DNA from: Incurvaria masculella
Lineage: Eukaryota > Arthropoda > Insecta > Lepidoptera > Incurvariidae
Assembly: GCA_946894095.1 (NCBI GenBank)
Contig: OX335657.1
Location: 12,276,001 to 12,340,000 of the forward strand
Direction of reading: 5' to 3'
Length of the DNA stretch: 64,000 bases
Below are positions 21,960-32,500 of this stretch, piece by piece (the stretch's first letter is position 1; every line of letters begins with the position of its first letter). The notes under the pieces were generated by a model. The model did not search any database, was not told the origin of the DNA, and saw only the letters and a list, made by a program, of their open reading frames with translations. The position numbers were made by a program, and so were the translations under genes.

Positions 21960-22240
21960 CACTTTAGAACTTACACGGGCACTGCCAAATCCATACCGGC
22001 TGACCAGGTGCTATATCGCACTTTGTTAGAATACCTCGGCAGGGAGTGCACTCCATAGTTTACCGACCATATAGACAAAGGGTTAAGAGAATCGGTTGGT
22101 TCCTATTTTGGGACTACCGAGAGTGAATGCGAATTACCGCCTGCCCTGCGTTTATGGATGATAGAAAAAGAACAGAGGGATGGCGTTATGCAGCTCCGAA
22201 TAACATCCTCTATGGTGATGATGATAGAAATCGAAAGACA
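21960..22240 (-). pseudogene. Badly decayed LINE reverse-transcriptase C-terminus
   Basis: On the plus strand it parallels 23770-24065 (accaggtgct, ggagtgcactccatagttta), which on the minus strand encodes the C-terminus of a non-LTR RT. Frames are broken. Confidence 0.45.
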
Positions 22241-22301
22241 ACCTATCTAATTCCCAATAATTGATTTATGAATATGATGTTGTCAAGCTGCCATTTTAAT
22301 G

Positions 22302-22490
22302 TTTTATGTAACTGGACATATCTGGATCGCTAATACCACATCATGATAATTAAAGGAATTAGATGCCATGCCAGGATCTACCCTGGAATGCACTGGCACG
22401 GAACTGGATGGAAAATACAGACTATTCCATTGCTGCTTTTACCACATTTTCAGCCAATGCGATGATACCAACCCGGACGGACCTACTGTA
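22302..22490 (-). repeat. SINE-like family A copy
   Basis: It contains the family body 'ccatgccaggatctaccc', 'ggaactggatggaaaa' and 'atgcgatgataccaaccc'. Other copies are listed at 27399, 28583, 31030, 33695, 40045, 46377, 52010, 52441, 56918, 58112 and 60785, with smaller fragments elsewhere. Confidence 0.75.
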
Positions 22491-23749
22491 AACTCTTGGA
22501 AGTGGCAACGGACGCATTTAAAATCGGTGATTATTTTACTGAACTATTTTCATGTTTTTAAGTCGAGTTGTGCTTGGTGCAGCTCATTAGACTTCGCTTT
22601 TTGAACACCTATGATTATCGCATCGCGGTTTTTTTCTTGGTACCTTAACGGTCTCCGAATAAATATAGTTTGCTGTGGCACCCATCTAGGCGGTAAAAAT
22701 ATTTTAATATATCTATGAAGACAAATGTAAATGAAGTAAAAAGTACACCATGTATGCACCTAATTCAATTTAAAAAAAAAATTCGACCAATTGAGAAGCT
22801 CCTCCTTTTTTTGAAGTAGGTTAAAAAGAAGAATAATTTCTTTGAATAGCAAGAAATGACGAATCAATTACGTTTTCACGCCTAAACCGCTTAACCAATT
22901 TTGTTGAAATTTATTATATCCATACTAATATTATAAATGCGAAAGAACTCTGTCTGTCTGTTACGTTTTCACGCCTATACCGCTGAACACATTTTGATGA
23001 AATTTGTTATAGAGAGAGTCTGAACCTTGATTAGACTCAAATAGTCTCAATCACTACAGTGTACATTTTGTTTAAAGTTGAACATGAACAATGCAGGTTG
23101 GATATCTCCTGCATACATTATATTGGCTTCTCTTATGTTCGGGCACGTGAAACGTCCTGAGAAAACCTATTTCCTGTTTCCTTTTGATTGATCACTTCCA
23201 GTAGGCCTATTCTTGGATATCAGGAATATTTCAGCAGAGTTAACCGCTTATATAGAGACTATCTCGACGGGTAGCGCTTTAAAAACCGCTATAAAAGTGG
23301 TTTTATCCACTTAAATATTCCGGATTCCTGAGCACAGAATTGTGGGTTTACTGAACAATGGCAGAAATAAAGAACGTGTGGCTACTAATAATAGATAGAC
23401 GAAAAAGCCTAAATAAGATTATTAGCTCTCCAGCTAAAAAAACACGCCAAGCGACTATGAACTAACAGCAGAACCAACGATGAGTTAAATCATAAACATT
23501 CCTCGAGACAAGTCTGCGGATCAAGTTTACCAGACAAGTTCCACAGTATCTGGGTTAGACACCAGAACGAAAATGTTTTGAACATGTAGAGCAAAAGTGT
23601 GCCGAAAGAATGACGAAACAAATGTACAGAGCAGAAGTTAGTGGAAATTTCACAATGGTCAGGTATGTGTAACAAACACCCATAATCGTACACCTTATTT
23701 GATGTAGAAGAAACGAAAGAAGTATTTTTTTATGTTCAGCGTGGACCTA
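22491..23749. other. Non-coding stretch, nothing recognised
   Basis: AT-rich with a short local duplication of 'cgttttcacgcctaaaccgct' type sequence near 22870 and 22965. No exon seen. Confidence 0.45.
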
Positions 23750-24065
23750 TTAAGGTGTCCGACGTAGCCCATGAGTTTTCGAACTTTCAGGGGGGCTGAG
23801 AAAACCATGCCAGCCGGCCAAGTGCTCCTCCACACCACATTTGAAGGACCCCAGGTCGTAACTGGGGGGAAATACCTTGGAAGGGAGTTGATTCCATTGT
23901 TTATCGACCCTATAGATAAAGGATCTAGATATTTTTGGAATGTCGACTGTGAATTTGTGCATTTTCTCCCTGTTCCGGATTGAGCGAAGGTAGAAAGGGG
24001 TACGGAGTATGCTGCGATCGTGCTGTACAGTGCACTATCCTCTGCCTACCCGTCCGGGGAACCGG
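23750..24065 (-). pseudogene. Non-LTR retrotransposon RT, C-terminal fragment
   Basis: On the minus strand the frame 23962-23750 reads SRSFIYRVDKQWNQLP, then VFPPSYDLGSFK and a following HL. This is the WN-LP-VFP-FK-HL signature found at the C-terminus of many insect Jockey/R1-like reverse transcriptases. No catalytic region remains. A close relative lies at 56640-56830. Confidence 0.7.
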
Positions 24066-24435
24066 TGTGATGGTATTTGTGGATGTATGTACCTAATTCT
24101 AATATTTCACGCTGAATTACCTGAGGTGTGAGCGAGAAAGTTAAATATGAGAGAAGTCGGTGAAAAAATGTAATGTTTTTCGTCGAACTTACGCTGGTGG
24201 AACAGCCGCTATCTATTCACGGAGCGCATCACCCTCGGGCCACAGTAGGCATTGGCATTTGCAAGGAAAACATAGTGGGTCAAAGTCCAATGTGTGGCGT
24301 CTAGGGCGATGCAGTTTATACATAATAGTTTTCTGTAAAAAGCCTTCATCTTTCACTAGCAATTTTAAGGCAAAGCTAATTTAATATAATGTTTAGCTTA
24401 TTTTCGTTGTGCTTGTGACCGAAGGCGATGCGAGG

Positions 24436-27289
24436 ATGACGGGCGAGCGCGGCAGCCTGTTTCTGTTCCTGATGGGGCTCGCGTGGCGCTACCGGCTGTC
24501 CGTGCCGCTGCTGCTGAGCTGCTCGGTGGCGCTGCTCGGCAACGCGTGGAAGCTGCAGATACGCGTGCAGACGCACCGGATACACGAGAACGAGGTACGC
24601 CGTTGTGCACTGACGCAGTGACGCCGTGGCTTTTTTTATTTTATTTTATTTTATTTATTTGGTATGCCAACAACATTATACACAAAACAGTTTCATAGTT
24701 TCACTACTAAAAATAACAAATTAGTGTGTACATGTTAATTATAGGCCTACACAGCTTCCTTACGAGTAAATATAACCAATCAATTTAATTTAATATGCTT
24801 GAAGAAGAACTATAAAATGTGCAAAACAATTAATAATAATAAAAGAGAAAATAATCCAAAAAGTGATACAGGTACTACTGTTCCTTGATTTTTGTACTCA
24901 CTGTAACTGTGGCTTCGGTCGAAAGCGCGGCAGTCTGTTTTGTTCCTGATTGGGGCTCGCGTGACGCTACACCCTGCCAGTGCCGTTGCTGTTAAGCTGC
25001 TCGGCAAAGCGTTGTGTTATGCACTGACATAGTGACGTTGTGGTTTCGGTCGAGGGCGAGCAGGTCAGTCTGTTTCTGTTCCTGATTGGGTATCGCGTAG
25101 CGCTACATCCTGCCAGTGCCGTTGCTGTTAAGCTGCTCGGCAAAGCGTTGTGTTGTGCACTGACATAGTGACGTTGTGGTTTCGGTCGAGGGCGAGCAGT
25201 TCAGTCTGTTTCTGTTCCTGATTGGGGCTCGCGTGACGCAACACCCTGCCAGTGCCGTTGCTGTTAAGCTGCTCGGCAAAGCGTTGTGTTGTGCACTGAC
25301 ATAGTGACGTTGTGGTTTCGGTCGAGGGCGTGCAGGTCAGTCTGTTTCTGTTCCTGATTGGGTATCGCGTAGCGCTACATCCTGCCAGTGCCGTTGCTGT
25401 TAAGCTGCTCGGCAAAGCGTTGTGTTGTGCACTGACATAGTGACGTTGTGGTTTCGGTCGAGGGCGAGCAGGTCAGTCTGTTTCTGTTCCTGATTGGGGC
25501 TCGCGTGACGCTACACCCTGCCAGTGCCGTTGCTGTTAAGCTGCTCGGCAAAGCGTTGTGTTGTGCACTGACATAGTGACGTTGTGGTTTCGGTCGAGGG
25601 CGAGCAGGTCAGTCTGTTTCTGTTCCTGATTGGGTATCGCGTAGCGCTACATCCTGCCCGTGCCGCTGCAGTAGCGCTGCTCGGCAATGCGTAGATAGTC
25701 CAGATACGCGTGCAGATGGACCGGATACACGAGAATGGGGGTACGCGGTACCGAGGTACGCGAGGACGACCTGCGAGCGTGGCAGCCTGTTTCTATTCCG
25801 TATGGGGCTCCAATGGCGCTACCGTTTCTCAGTGCCGGTGATTCTGAGCTGCTCGGCAGCTCTGCGCGGCACGTGTGGGTGGCCAGATGCGCGCGCAATC
25901 AGACAGGATACATAACAAAGACCTTTGTGCACTGACATAGTGACGCTGCGGTTCGGTCGAGAATTATGTGAGCACGATGGGCGAGTACCATATTTTTGGT
26001 ACAAACAACATAATCTATGCAGTTACACTTAGTTCGATCAGCCAATAATTACCTTTTTACCTTTAAAATGGTATGCACAAGTTTTCAAGCCTCGCAAGGG
26101 CGGCTAATATCACATGGCATTAGCTTATCACACCGCATGGCTCGTTCCTTTATTTCGAGCATAGTAGCATTTAAGTAGACGAAGAACACAAAAAATACTG
26201 ATTGCACTAGTAGTGAGGAGGACCTATTCCACACCTCGCTTATGAATTGTGTACTAGTGCGATTTGTCACTTGAACCCATAGATAAAAACCGATCAAGTG
26301 CAAGGCGGACTCGCACACGAAGGTACAAGATTAAACACAAAAAAATCACGTTTTTTGTATGGAACCCCCCTTTAATTTTTATTGTTTTCTTATTCTCCCT
26401 ATTTGTTGTTATAGCGGCAAAATAATTGCACACTCTGTGAAAATTTCAGCTGCCTACCCATTACGGTTCATGAGATACATGACAGACGGACGGACGGACG
26501 GACGGCCGGACAGACGGACGGACGGACAGCGGAGGCTTAGTAATAGGGTTCCGTTTTCACCCTTTGGGTACGGAACCCTAAAAAGGGAGCTTGAACCCAT
26601 AGAGCCACTGGAGCAGAGCATCGCTTCAGGGTCCTTGCTAGTGGTGACGCTTGGTTCGGGTCACCTCTTCCCCTAAAATATGGTTGAGAGAGGCGATGGC
26701 TGGACCCAGCGTGATGCTCGTGAACGGGTGCTGCTTGTGGGGACTGGCCTGCTCCAATTGGCAACATGTTAGATGACGGACATGACTTTGCAGAATAAAC
26801 CGATATATGTCATGAACTGTTGCATACGGCGTGAATGGTAGATTTTTGTGAATTAATATTAATTTAATGTATTGACGTAAACGGGTACCAATAACCCGTA
26901 TTTCTGTAAGCATTGGCAAACCAATTTGTAAACTTAGACTAAGTGGACGTTGAAAAAAATCAGCGAAGTTTCTTGCCAGTTCTTCTTCGCCGTGAACTCT
27001 GAACTGGCTAATGATAAAATATGACAAATCCGAGTGCAGTGTGCTGCCTGTGGATGATGAATAAACAATAAAGCATGGAAGGAACGTCCTTCGATGCTCG
27101 CTGCTTGAACCCCTGCACCGCCGTACGATCTCGAATCGTAACGCCCCACAATGTCTGCACAAGTTGGCAGTTCAAGAATACGATTCTCTTTCGCAGCTCG
27201 GGCTCGACTCGGAGTCGGACTGGACGTCGAGCGACGGCGACACGGACGACTCGTGGGAGACGGTGGCGGAGGAGGTCGCGCACGGGTAG
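24436..27289 (+). CDS. Unrecognised 83-residue single-pass membrane protein, two exons
   Basis: Exon 24436-24594 (donor GAG|GTACGC) joins exon 27197-27289 (acceptor ctttcgcag|CTCGGG) in phase 0 and ends with TAG. The predicted protein starts MTGERG and has a hydrophobic segment at about residues 7-33 (LFLFLMGLAW, then SVPLLLSCSVALLG). A basic/polar stretch with HRIHENE follows, then an acidic Ser/Asp/Glu-rich tail (SESDWTSSDGDTDDSWE). A polyadenylation signal follows 32 bp after the stop. GC content and codon use are far above the flanks, which supports real coding. I do not recognise the family; the topology suggests a small single-pass membrane protein. Coding may begin upstream, since the frame is open to 24397 and an acceptor-like AG precedes the ATG. 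Its large intron holds a tandem array derived from exon 1. Confidence 0.55.
24897..25640 (+). repeat. 136-bp tandem array derived from the preceding exon
   Basis: Units repeat at exactly 136 bp; the anchor 'gacatagtgacg' is at 25026, 25162, 25298, 25434 and 25570. Each unit joins a copy of the first about 110 nt of exon 24436-24594 (cctgtttctgttcctgat, ctgctcggcaa) to a copy of the sequence just after its donor (gttgtgcactgac). The rest of the exon is missing. Units alternate strictly between 'ggggctcgcgtgacgc' and 'gggtatcgcgtagcgc', giving a 272-bp higher-order repeat. Frames are shifted, so they are pseudo-exons. Confidence 0.9.
25641..25960 (+). repeat. Two older, more complete duplicates of the exon
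   Basis: 25665-25745 keeps the exon's 3' half and donor region (gatacgcgtgcagatggacc, gggggtacgcgg). 25745-25960 copies the 5' half (gcagcctgtttctattcc) and the post-donor sequence (tgtgcactgacatagtgacg). Both are diverged and lack an open frame. Confidence 0.75.
26287..26586 (+). repeat. Family B repeat copy
   Basis: It runs from 'aaaccgatcaagtgcaaggc' to 'gggtacggaaccctaaaaa', with a (GGAC)n-like tract at 26482-26525. Confidence 0.8.
26730..27075. repeat. Family E repeat, uninterrupted copy
   Basis: It matches 37372-37696 plus 38176-38240 (ccaattggcaacatgttaga; aatccgagtgcagtgt), but without the 0.48-kb insert present there. Confidence 0.75.
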
Positions 27290-27320
27290 GGGCCTCGACC
27301 TCCGTCGCAAAACTTCACCC

Positions 27321-27326
27321 AATAAA
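27321..27326 (+). terminator. Polyadenylation signal of the small membrane protein gene
   Basis: AATAAA 32 bp after the TAG stop. Confidence 0.5.
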
Positions 27327-27398
27327 AAACGTGTACTTTGCCACGACGGTTGTTTTTATTGAACCATGCCACTAGGACGAGTGCGTATGGGTAGAGGG

Positions 27399-27603
27399 TG
27401 TTTTTGGAACTGTCGTACCAGATGGTCAAAGCGTCAATGAAAAATTGTCCGTGTTTTGCATCTAGTTCAATGTAGCCGTGCTCATAAATGGAAGGTCCGG
27501 GCATGGCACCTAATTCCTTCGGGAATGTGGTGTATTGGGCTAATATCATAACGGTAGTTGTGTGGTATTAGCCATCCATGTCAGGTTGCATAAAAAAATA
27601 AAA
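27399..27603 (+). repeat. SINE-like family A copy with A-rich tail
   Basis: It contains 'aattgtccgtgttttgcatc', 'ggcatggcacctaattcc' and ends 'catccatgtcaggttgcata' followed by A-rich sequence. Confidence 0.8.
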
Positions 27604-28039
27604 CCAGAAGAATGTACCCAGCACTCGTAATCGAAGAGTATGTATGTTTGAAAAGTGTCCCGGCTTTTCACGCGGCGGGAGAGGACATTCTCCGACGTTT
27701 CGAGCTGATTGTTCAGCCAGTTGCCAAGGAGGCATCCGCCACGTTCGTACGCAGCAGACGACACATGTACAAGACATAACATTTTTCAAACATGTTTAAC
27801 GACCGCGGTAATCACAAAAGTATCAGAAGAGTATGTATAGCGAGATATGTGTCTCAGAACCGAATTTAATTTTGTGCGAAAGTACTTGAGGTGCGTGTGC
27901 GTCAAAGGAGATGGCGCCACGGTCTATCTTACCTATTTCTTCTACCACTCCCTAAAAATATAAAGTTACAGACTACAACTAGGTACATTGGCGAGTGCAT
28001 TAAGCCGTCATAAAAAAAATACAGAAATAAGCTGCAATA

Positions 28040-28447
28040 ATTAGATTATTGTGAGGACGTGTGCACAAAGTTGCCATTTACAATTAGCAAGTTTATTGCG
28101 CTATGCCTCATAATTATCTCGCAAATGCTAGCCTTTTTCATAAATTGTTTTATGAACTTAATATAACTTCTATCAGGCACACATCTATCCACGACATTGT
28201 GTCCATGTATGCTACCAGCGAGCATGGAAGGTCTTTCCATACTCATTATGCATTCTGCTGTGTCCCTAGTTGTAATCGTTTCGTAAGTAAAATCAGGAAC
28301 CCTACAGCATTCTCTAGATCATGCTCCCGGCTCATTAGGTTTTCGTTAATTAAGGCAAGAGCTGAGGAGCAATATAAGTCTCTTCAAATGACTGATATTT
28401 TTGGACCACTTAAATTGTATGCATACGAAAATATTTTTAGACACTGA
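28040..28447 (+). other. Open reading frame of unknown nature (114 codons)
   Basis: An ATG-started frame at 28103-28447 is open and ends just before unremarkable AT-rich DNA. The predicted product has several Cys/His but no motif I recognise. Codon use is AT-rich, unlike the confident exons. It may be a transposon remnant or chance. Confidence 0.2.
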
Positions 28448-28582
28448 TTCGACTGTATTGGAATTAAAAATGTCTAAATACCTACTAATTCGGAATCTTG
28501 CTACTCACGTAAACATTATAATATTTTCCTAATATGCCGCTGCACAAAGAGGCATGACAAACTTATTTTTATTAAATAAGAT

Positions 28583-28895
28583 GTTTTTTTTTTATGAGAC
28601 CTGGCATGGATGGCTAATACCACACAACTACCGTTATGATATTGGCCCAATACACCACATTCCCGAAGGAATTTGGTGCCATGCCAGGACCTTCCATTTA
28701 TGAGCACGGCTACATTGAACTGGATGGAAAACACAGACAATTTTTCATTGCCGCTTCGACCATCTTCTTATCCAATGCGATGGTACCAACCCGGGCGGCC
28801 TTAAACCCTACCACCTAGTAGGGGAAGGGGACCTACAGTTTTACATGGATTACGAACCATGGAGCAGCTCGCATTCGTGTCTCCACGGTTTTAAT
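28583..28895 (-). repeat. SINE-like family A copy
   Basis: A poly-T run at the left (A tail on the minus strand) is followed by 'ggcatggatggctaatacc', 'ccatgccaggaccttcca' and 'gcgatggtaccaacccggg'. The head end near 28890 is incomplete. Confidence 0.8.
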
Positions 28896-29552
28896 ATGCT
28901 ACCTCCCTTGATACATTCATACTCTAAAGTGGACTAAACATGCGCAAAAGACCCGGTTGATGTGTGTGTACGATGTATAATGAGTACGAAACCCTCGGTG
29001 CAGAAGTATTTTTCGGATACATACACATAGAAGGTAGGACTATGAGGAGTTTTGCAGATGAGTGTACCTAGCGACCAAACAGTACAGACTCTCGTTGAGC
29101 GACATAGGTTTTGCCTTGTCCCCTATCTGATCGAAAATGCCTCACAGTTGAAGGCCTAGTAAACAAGAAAACATACAAAACATAATTCACCCTCCTTTAT
29201 GCTCGCTCAGCTAACTGTACAAATCCCTTTCGACTCTCATTCGTACGGCTTCAATTACCTAGTAAGTACCGGCGTTACTGTGACACCATTATCGCTCTGG
29301 AGCTCGCTAAATTAGCATCTATCCGATCAGTAACGACAAAACACGTGTCCATAATTCCAATCAATTTTATTTGGCTTAGGTAGCTCACTGCAGCCTCGAA
29401 GAAAGTATCATTTTATTCATCGTTCCAACATATTGTTTGGATTAGTGTATTTTTAATTACACCTACAAAAAGCGGTGAAGCAGTGCGTAAAAAAGTACCA
29501 ACAGAAATAACTGTTCATACACATATTTAAAGGCCCCAAAGTGAGCGGAAAC

Positions 29553-32500
29553 ATGTTCAACTTGTACCAACATATGAAGCGCGACGTGGACGGTAAAGAG
29601 ACTCGCGAGCCGGAGACAACGGGCCACGACCGCTTCTACCAGGAGCGCTCGCGCAGCAGCTACCGCCGCAAGAAGAAGCGCAGCGCGTGCCGCCGCGCGC
29701 TCTCCGCAGCCGAACTCAACCCGGAGTGCGTCACCGCGGCCAACCGGCGCAGCGCCTTCGGCCGCATGCGCTCCGTCTCCACCGACCGTGAGGACAGCGA
29801 AGGTATACCCAGCCTGTAGCGTCTTCTAAGAGTAAGCACTAGCGCGTACAGTTTCCTACCGGCGCAGCGCCTTCGGCCGCATGCGTTCCGTCTCCACCGA
29901 CCGTGAGGACAGCGAAGGTGTACCCAGCCTGTAGCGTCTTCTAAGAGTAAGCACTAGCGCGCACAGTTTCCTACCGGCGCAGCGCCTTCGGCCGCATGCG
30001 TTCCGTCTCCACCGACCGTGAGGACAGCGAAGGTATACCCAGTCTGTAGCGTCTTCTAAGAGTAAGCACTAGCGCGCACAGTTTCCTACCGGCGCAGCGC
30101 CTTCGACCGCATGCGTTCCGTCTTCACCGACCGTGAGGACAGCGAAGGTGTACCCAGCCTGTAGCGTCTTCTAAGAGTAAGCACTAGCGCGCACAGTTTC
30201 CTACCGGCGCAGCGCCTTCGGCCGCATGCGTTCCGTCTCCACCGACCGTGAGGACAGCGAAGGTATACCCAGTCTGTAGCGTCTTCTAAGAGTAAGCACT
30301 AGCGCGCACAGTTTCCTACCGGCGCAGCGCCTTCGACCGCATGCGTTCCGTCTCCACCGACCGTGAGGACAGCGAAGGTATACCCAGTCTGTAGCGTCTT
30401 CTAAGAGTAAGCACTAGCGCGCACAGTTTCCTACCGGCGCAGCGCCTTCGACCGCATGCGTTCCGTCTTCACCGACCGTGAGGACAGCGAAGGTATACCC
30501 AGTCTGTAGCGTCTTCTAAGAGTAAGCACTAGCGCGCACAGTTTCCTACCGGCGCAGCGCCTTCGACCGCATGCGTTCCGTCTCCACCGACCGTGAGGAC
30601 AGCGAAGGTATACCCAGTCTGTAGCGTCTTCTAAGAGTAAGCACTAGCGCGCACAGTTTCCTACCGGCGCAGCGCCTTCGACCGCATGCGTTCCGTCTTC
30701 ACCGACCGTGAGGACAGCGAAGGTATACCCAGTCTGTAGCGTCTTCTAAGAGTAAGCACTAGCGCGCACAGTTTCCTACCGGCGCAGCGCCTTCGACCGC
30801 ATGCGTTCCGTCTCCACCGACCGTGTGGACAGCTAAGGTATACCTAGCCTGTAGCGTCATGAGTGGTATTGGAGTTGACGTGTCACTCCCTCACTTTGTT
30901 CGTCTTGTAAGCACAGCGCGCTATGCTAGGTCTATGGTCACCGCCGCCAGCTGCGTCATGAGATCAATCCCCAGCCCGTTCATGCACCACTTTCTGAGTG
31001 AGATAAGTGCATATCGTCACAATGCGAGATGTTCCATAGTTCGGAATGCATGTAAACTGTAGTTCTCCTTCCCCTACTACCTTAGGGTTAGAGGGGTTAA
31101 GCCTTTCGTGGCACTGAAACTGATACAAGATGGTCGAAGCCACAATGATTTTTTTTCCGTGTTTTCCATTCAGTTAAATGTAGCCGTGCTCATAAAGGTG
31201 AAGGCATGGCATCTAATTCCTTCGGGACTGCGGTGTGCTGTGCTAATGAAATGACGTGGTTCTGGGGAGGGAAATTCCTGGCTTAGCACCTAGTTCCCAT
31301 GAGGTGTGTTAGCCTATGACAGTTATTTGTGGAATAATCATACACATTCAATTGCATACAAAATTCGATATCGCCATTTCAAGTGGTTATATCCTCTATT
31401 TCTAGCATACATCTCTTTCAGAAGAGAACAGCGAGAAGACACCGCTAGTGGCCCAGAAGATCGACTCCATTGCCAAGATGCTGTTCAACAAGTCCATCAT
31501 CGGAGGCTCCCCTAGCGGCTCCAGCAAGGGTTCACCCTCCACGGAGCCCGGCGCATCCCCTAGGTAAACATCCAGGTTGAAATTACTTGCCAGCAGAAAG
31601 AAATAATTTTATCGTTCAGTAGTTTAAAGGTTGTGTTTTGCATTGACCAAGTATGAACTGGCCCCCTACTACGAACGCTATCGAGGAGGCGCTATCTAAA
31701 AGGCGATATCGCCTGTCAAAAATATTGTATGCGTTTGACAGTCAGTTGGTATCGAAAGCGCTTTCGAAACCATAGCGTTCGTATTAGGGCTCCTGGAATG
31801 GCGACCGAACCTAATCCGTAGAGCGGCAGCATAACTGACGGTAGCGACGGCCAGTCAGTTCGCTTAAGAGATCGATATGAGGTACTTAAAATGTTCGCTG
31901 CAGCCTCCTGTGCAGTTGTTGGAAATCAATTCTATCAGGAGTAAGCTAATTCAGAGGGAAACAGATTCATCTGGAATTCCTCTCCAGGCTGTTCACTGTG
32001 GTAACTTAATTCGCCGGGTAACAGGCAATTGAGTGATGAAATCTGTCGCATAGTTGCATTGGGCTAATATCATAACGGTAGTTGTGTGGTATTATCCATC
32101 CATGTCAGGTCGCATAAAAAAAAAGTAGTACCATGCTAACTGTTAAACGGAGAATTATTCGGCCAAGTGAACTGAAATGTACCAGTTAACATGGTACGAC
32201 ATGCAAGTAAACGTCATAATTAAACTCACTCGCCTTTTCACCCGGCCAGTTAATTTACCAAGGTGAGCGCCCTGAACTTGCAAAATAGGATGAATAAATA
32301 GTCATGGAGTAATATAGAAAAAAAAACCGGTCAAGCGTGATCACGTGTCGAGGATCCCGTCACTGCCACAATTCCATACAAAATTAGTGTTACAGAAATA
32401 AAGCTATTCTTAAAAGGTATTACGTTTGAGTATGAGAGTAATAAGTTAACTTATTAGGTTACAACAATGTTCAATTATAAATATTATACATTATTTCAGA

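Noticed and set aside
26638..27162. 174-codon minus-strand ORF
   Set aside because: It spans repeat family E and its flank. No motif, and the same DNA recurs at 37.4 kb with the frame broken.
28103..28447. 114-codon ORF as a gene
   Set aside because: Kept only as a low-confidence ORF. AT-rich codons, no motif, no splice or polyadenylation context.
24436..29802. Joining the membrane-protein exon (24436-24594) to the slob exon at 29553 as an alternative slob N-terminus
   Set aside because: The first exon ends in phase 0, while any acceptor before 29553 would need another phase, and an in-frame stop lies at 29508. The exon at 27197 fits in phase and ends the protein.
29859..30840. CRISPR-like array
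   Set aside because: Units are contiguous 115-bp copies of an exon end without unique spacers, in a eukaryotic gene.
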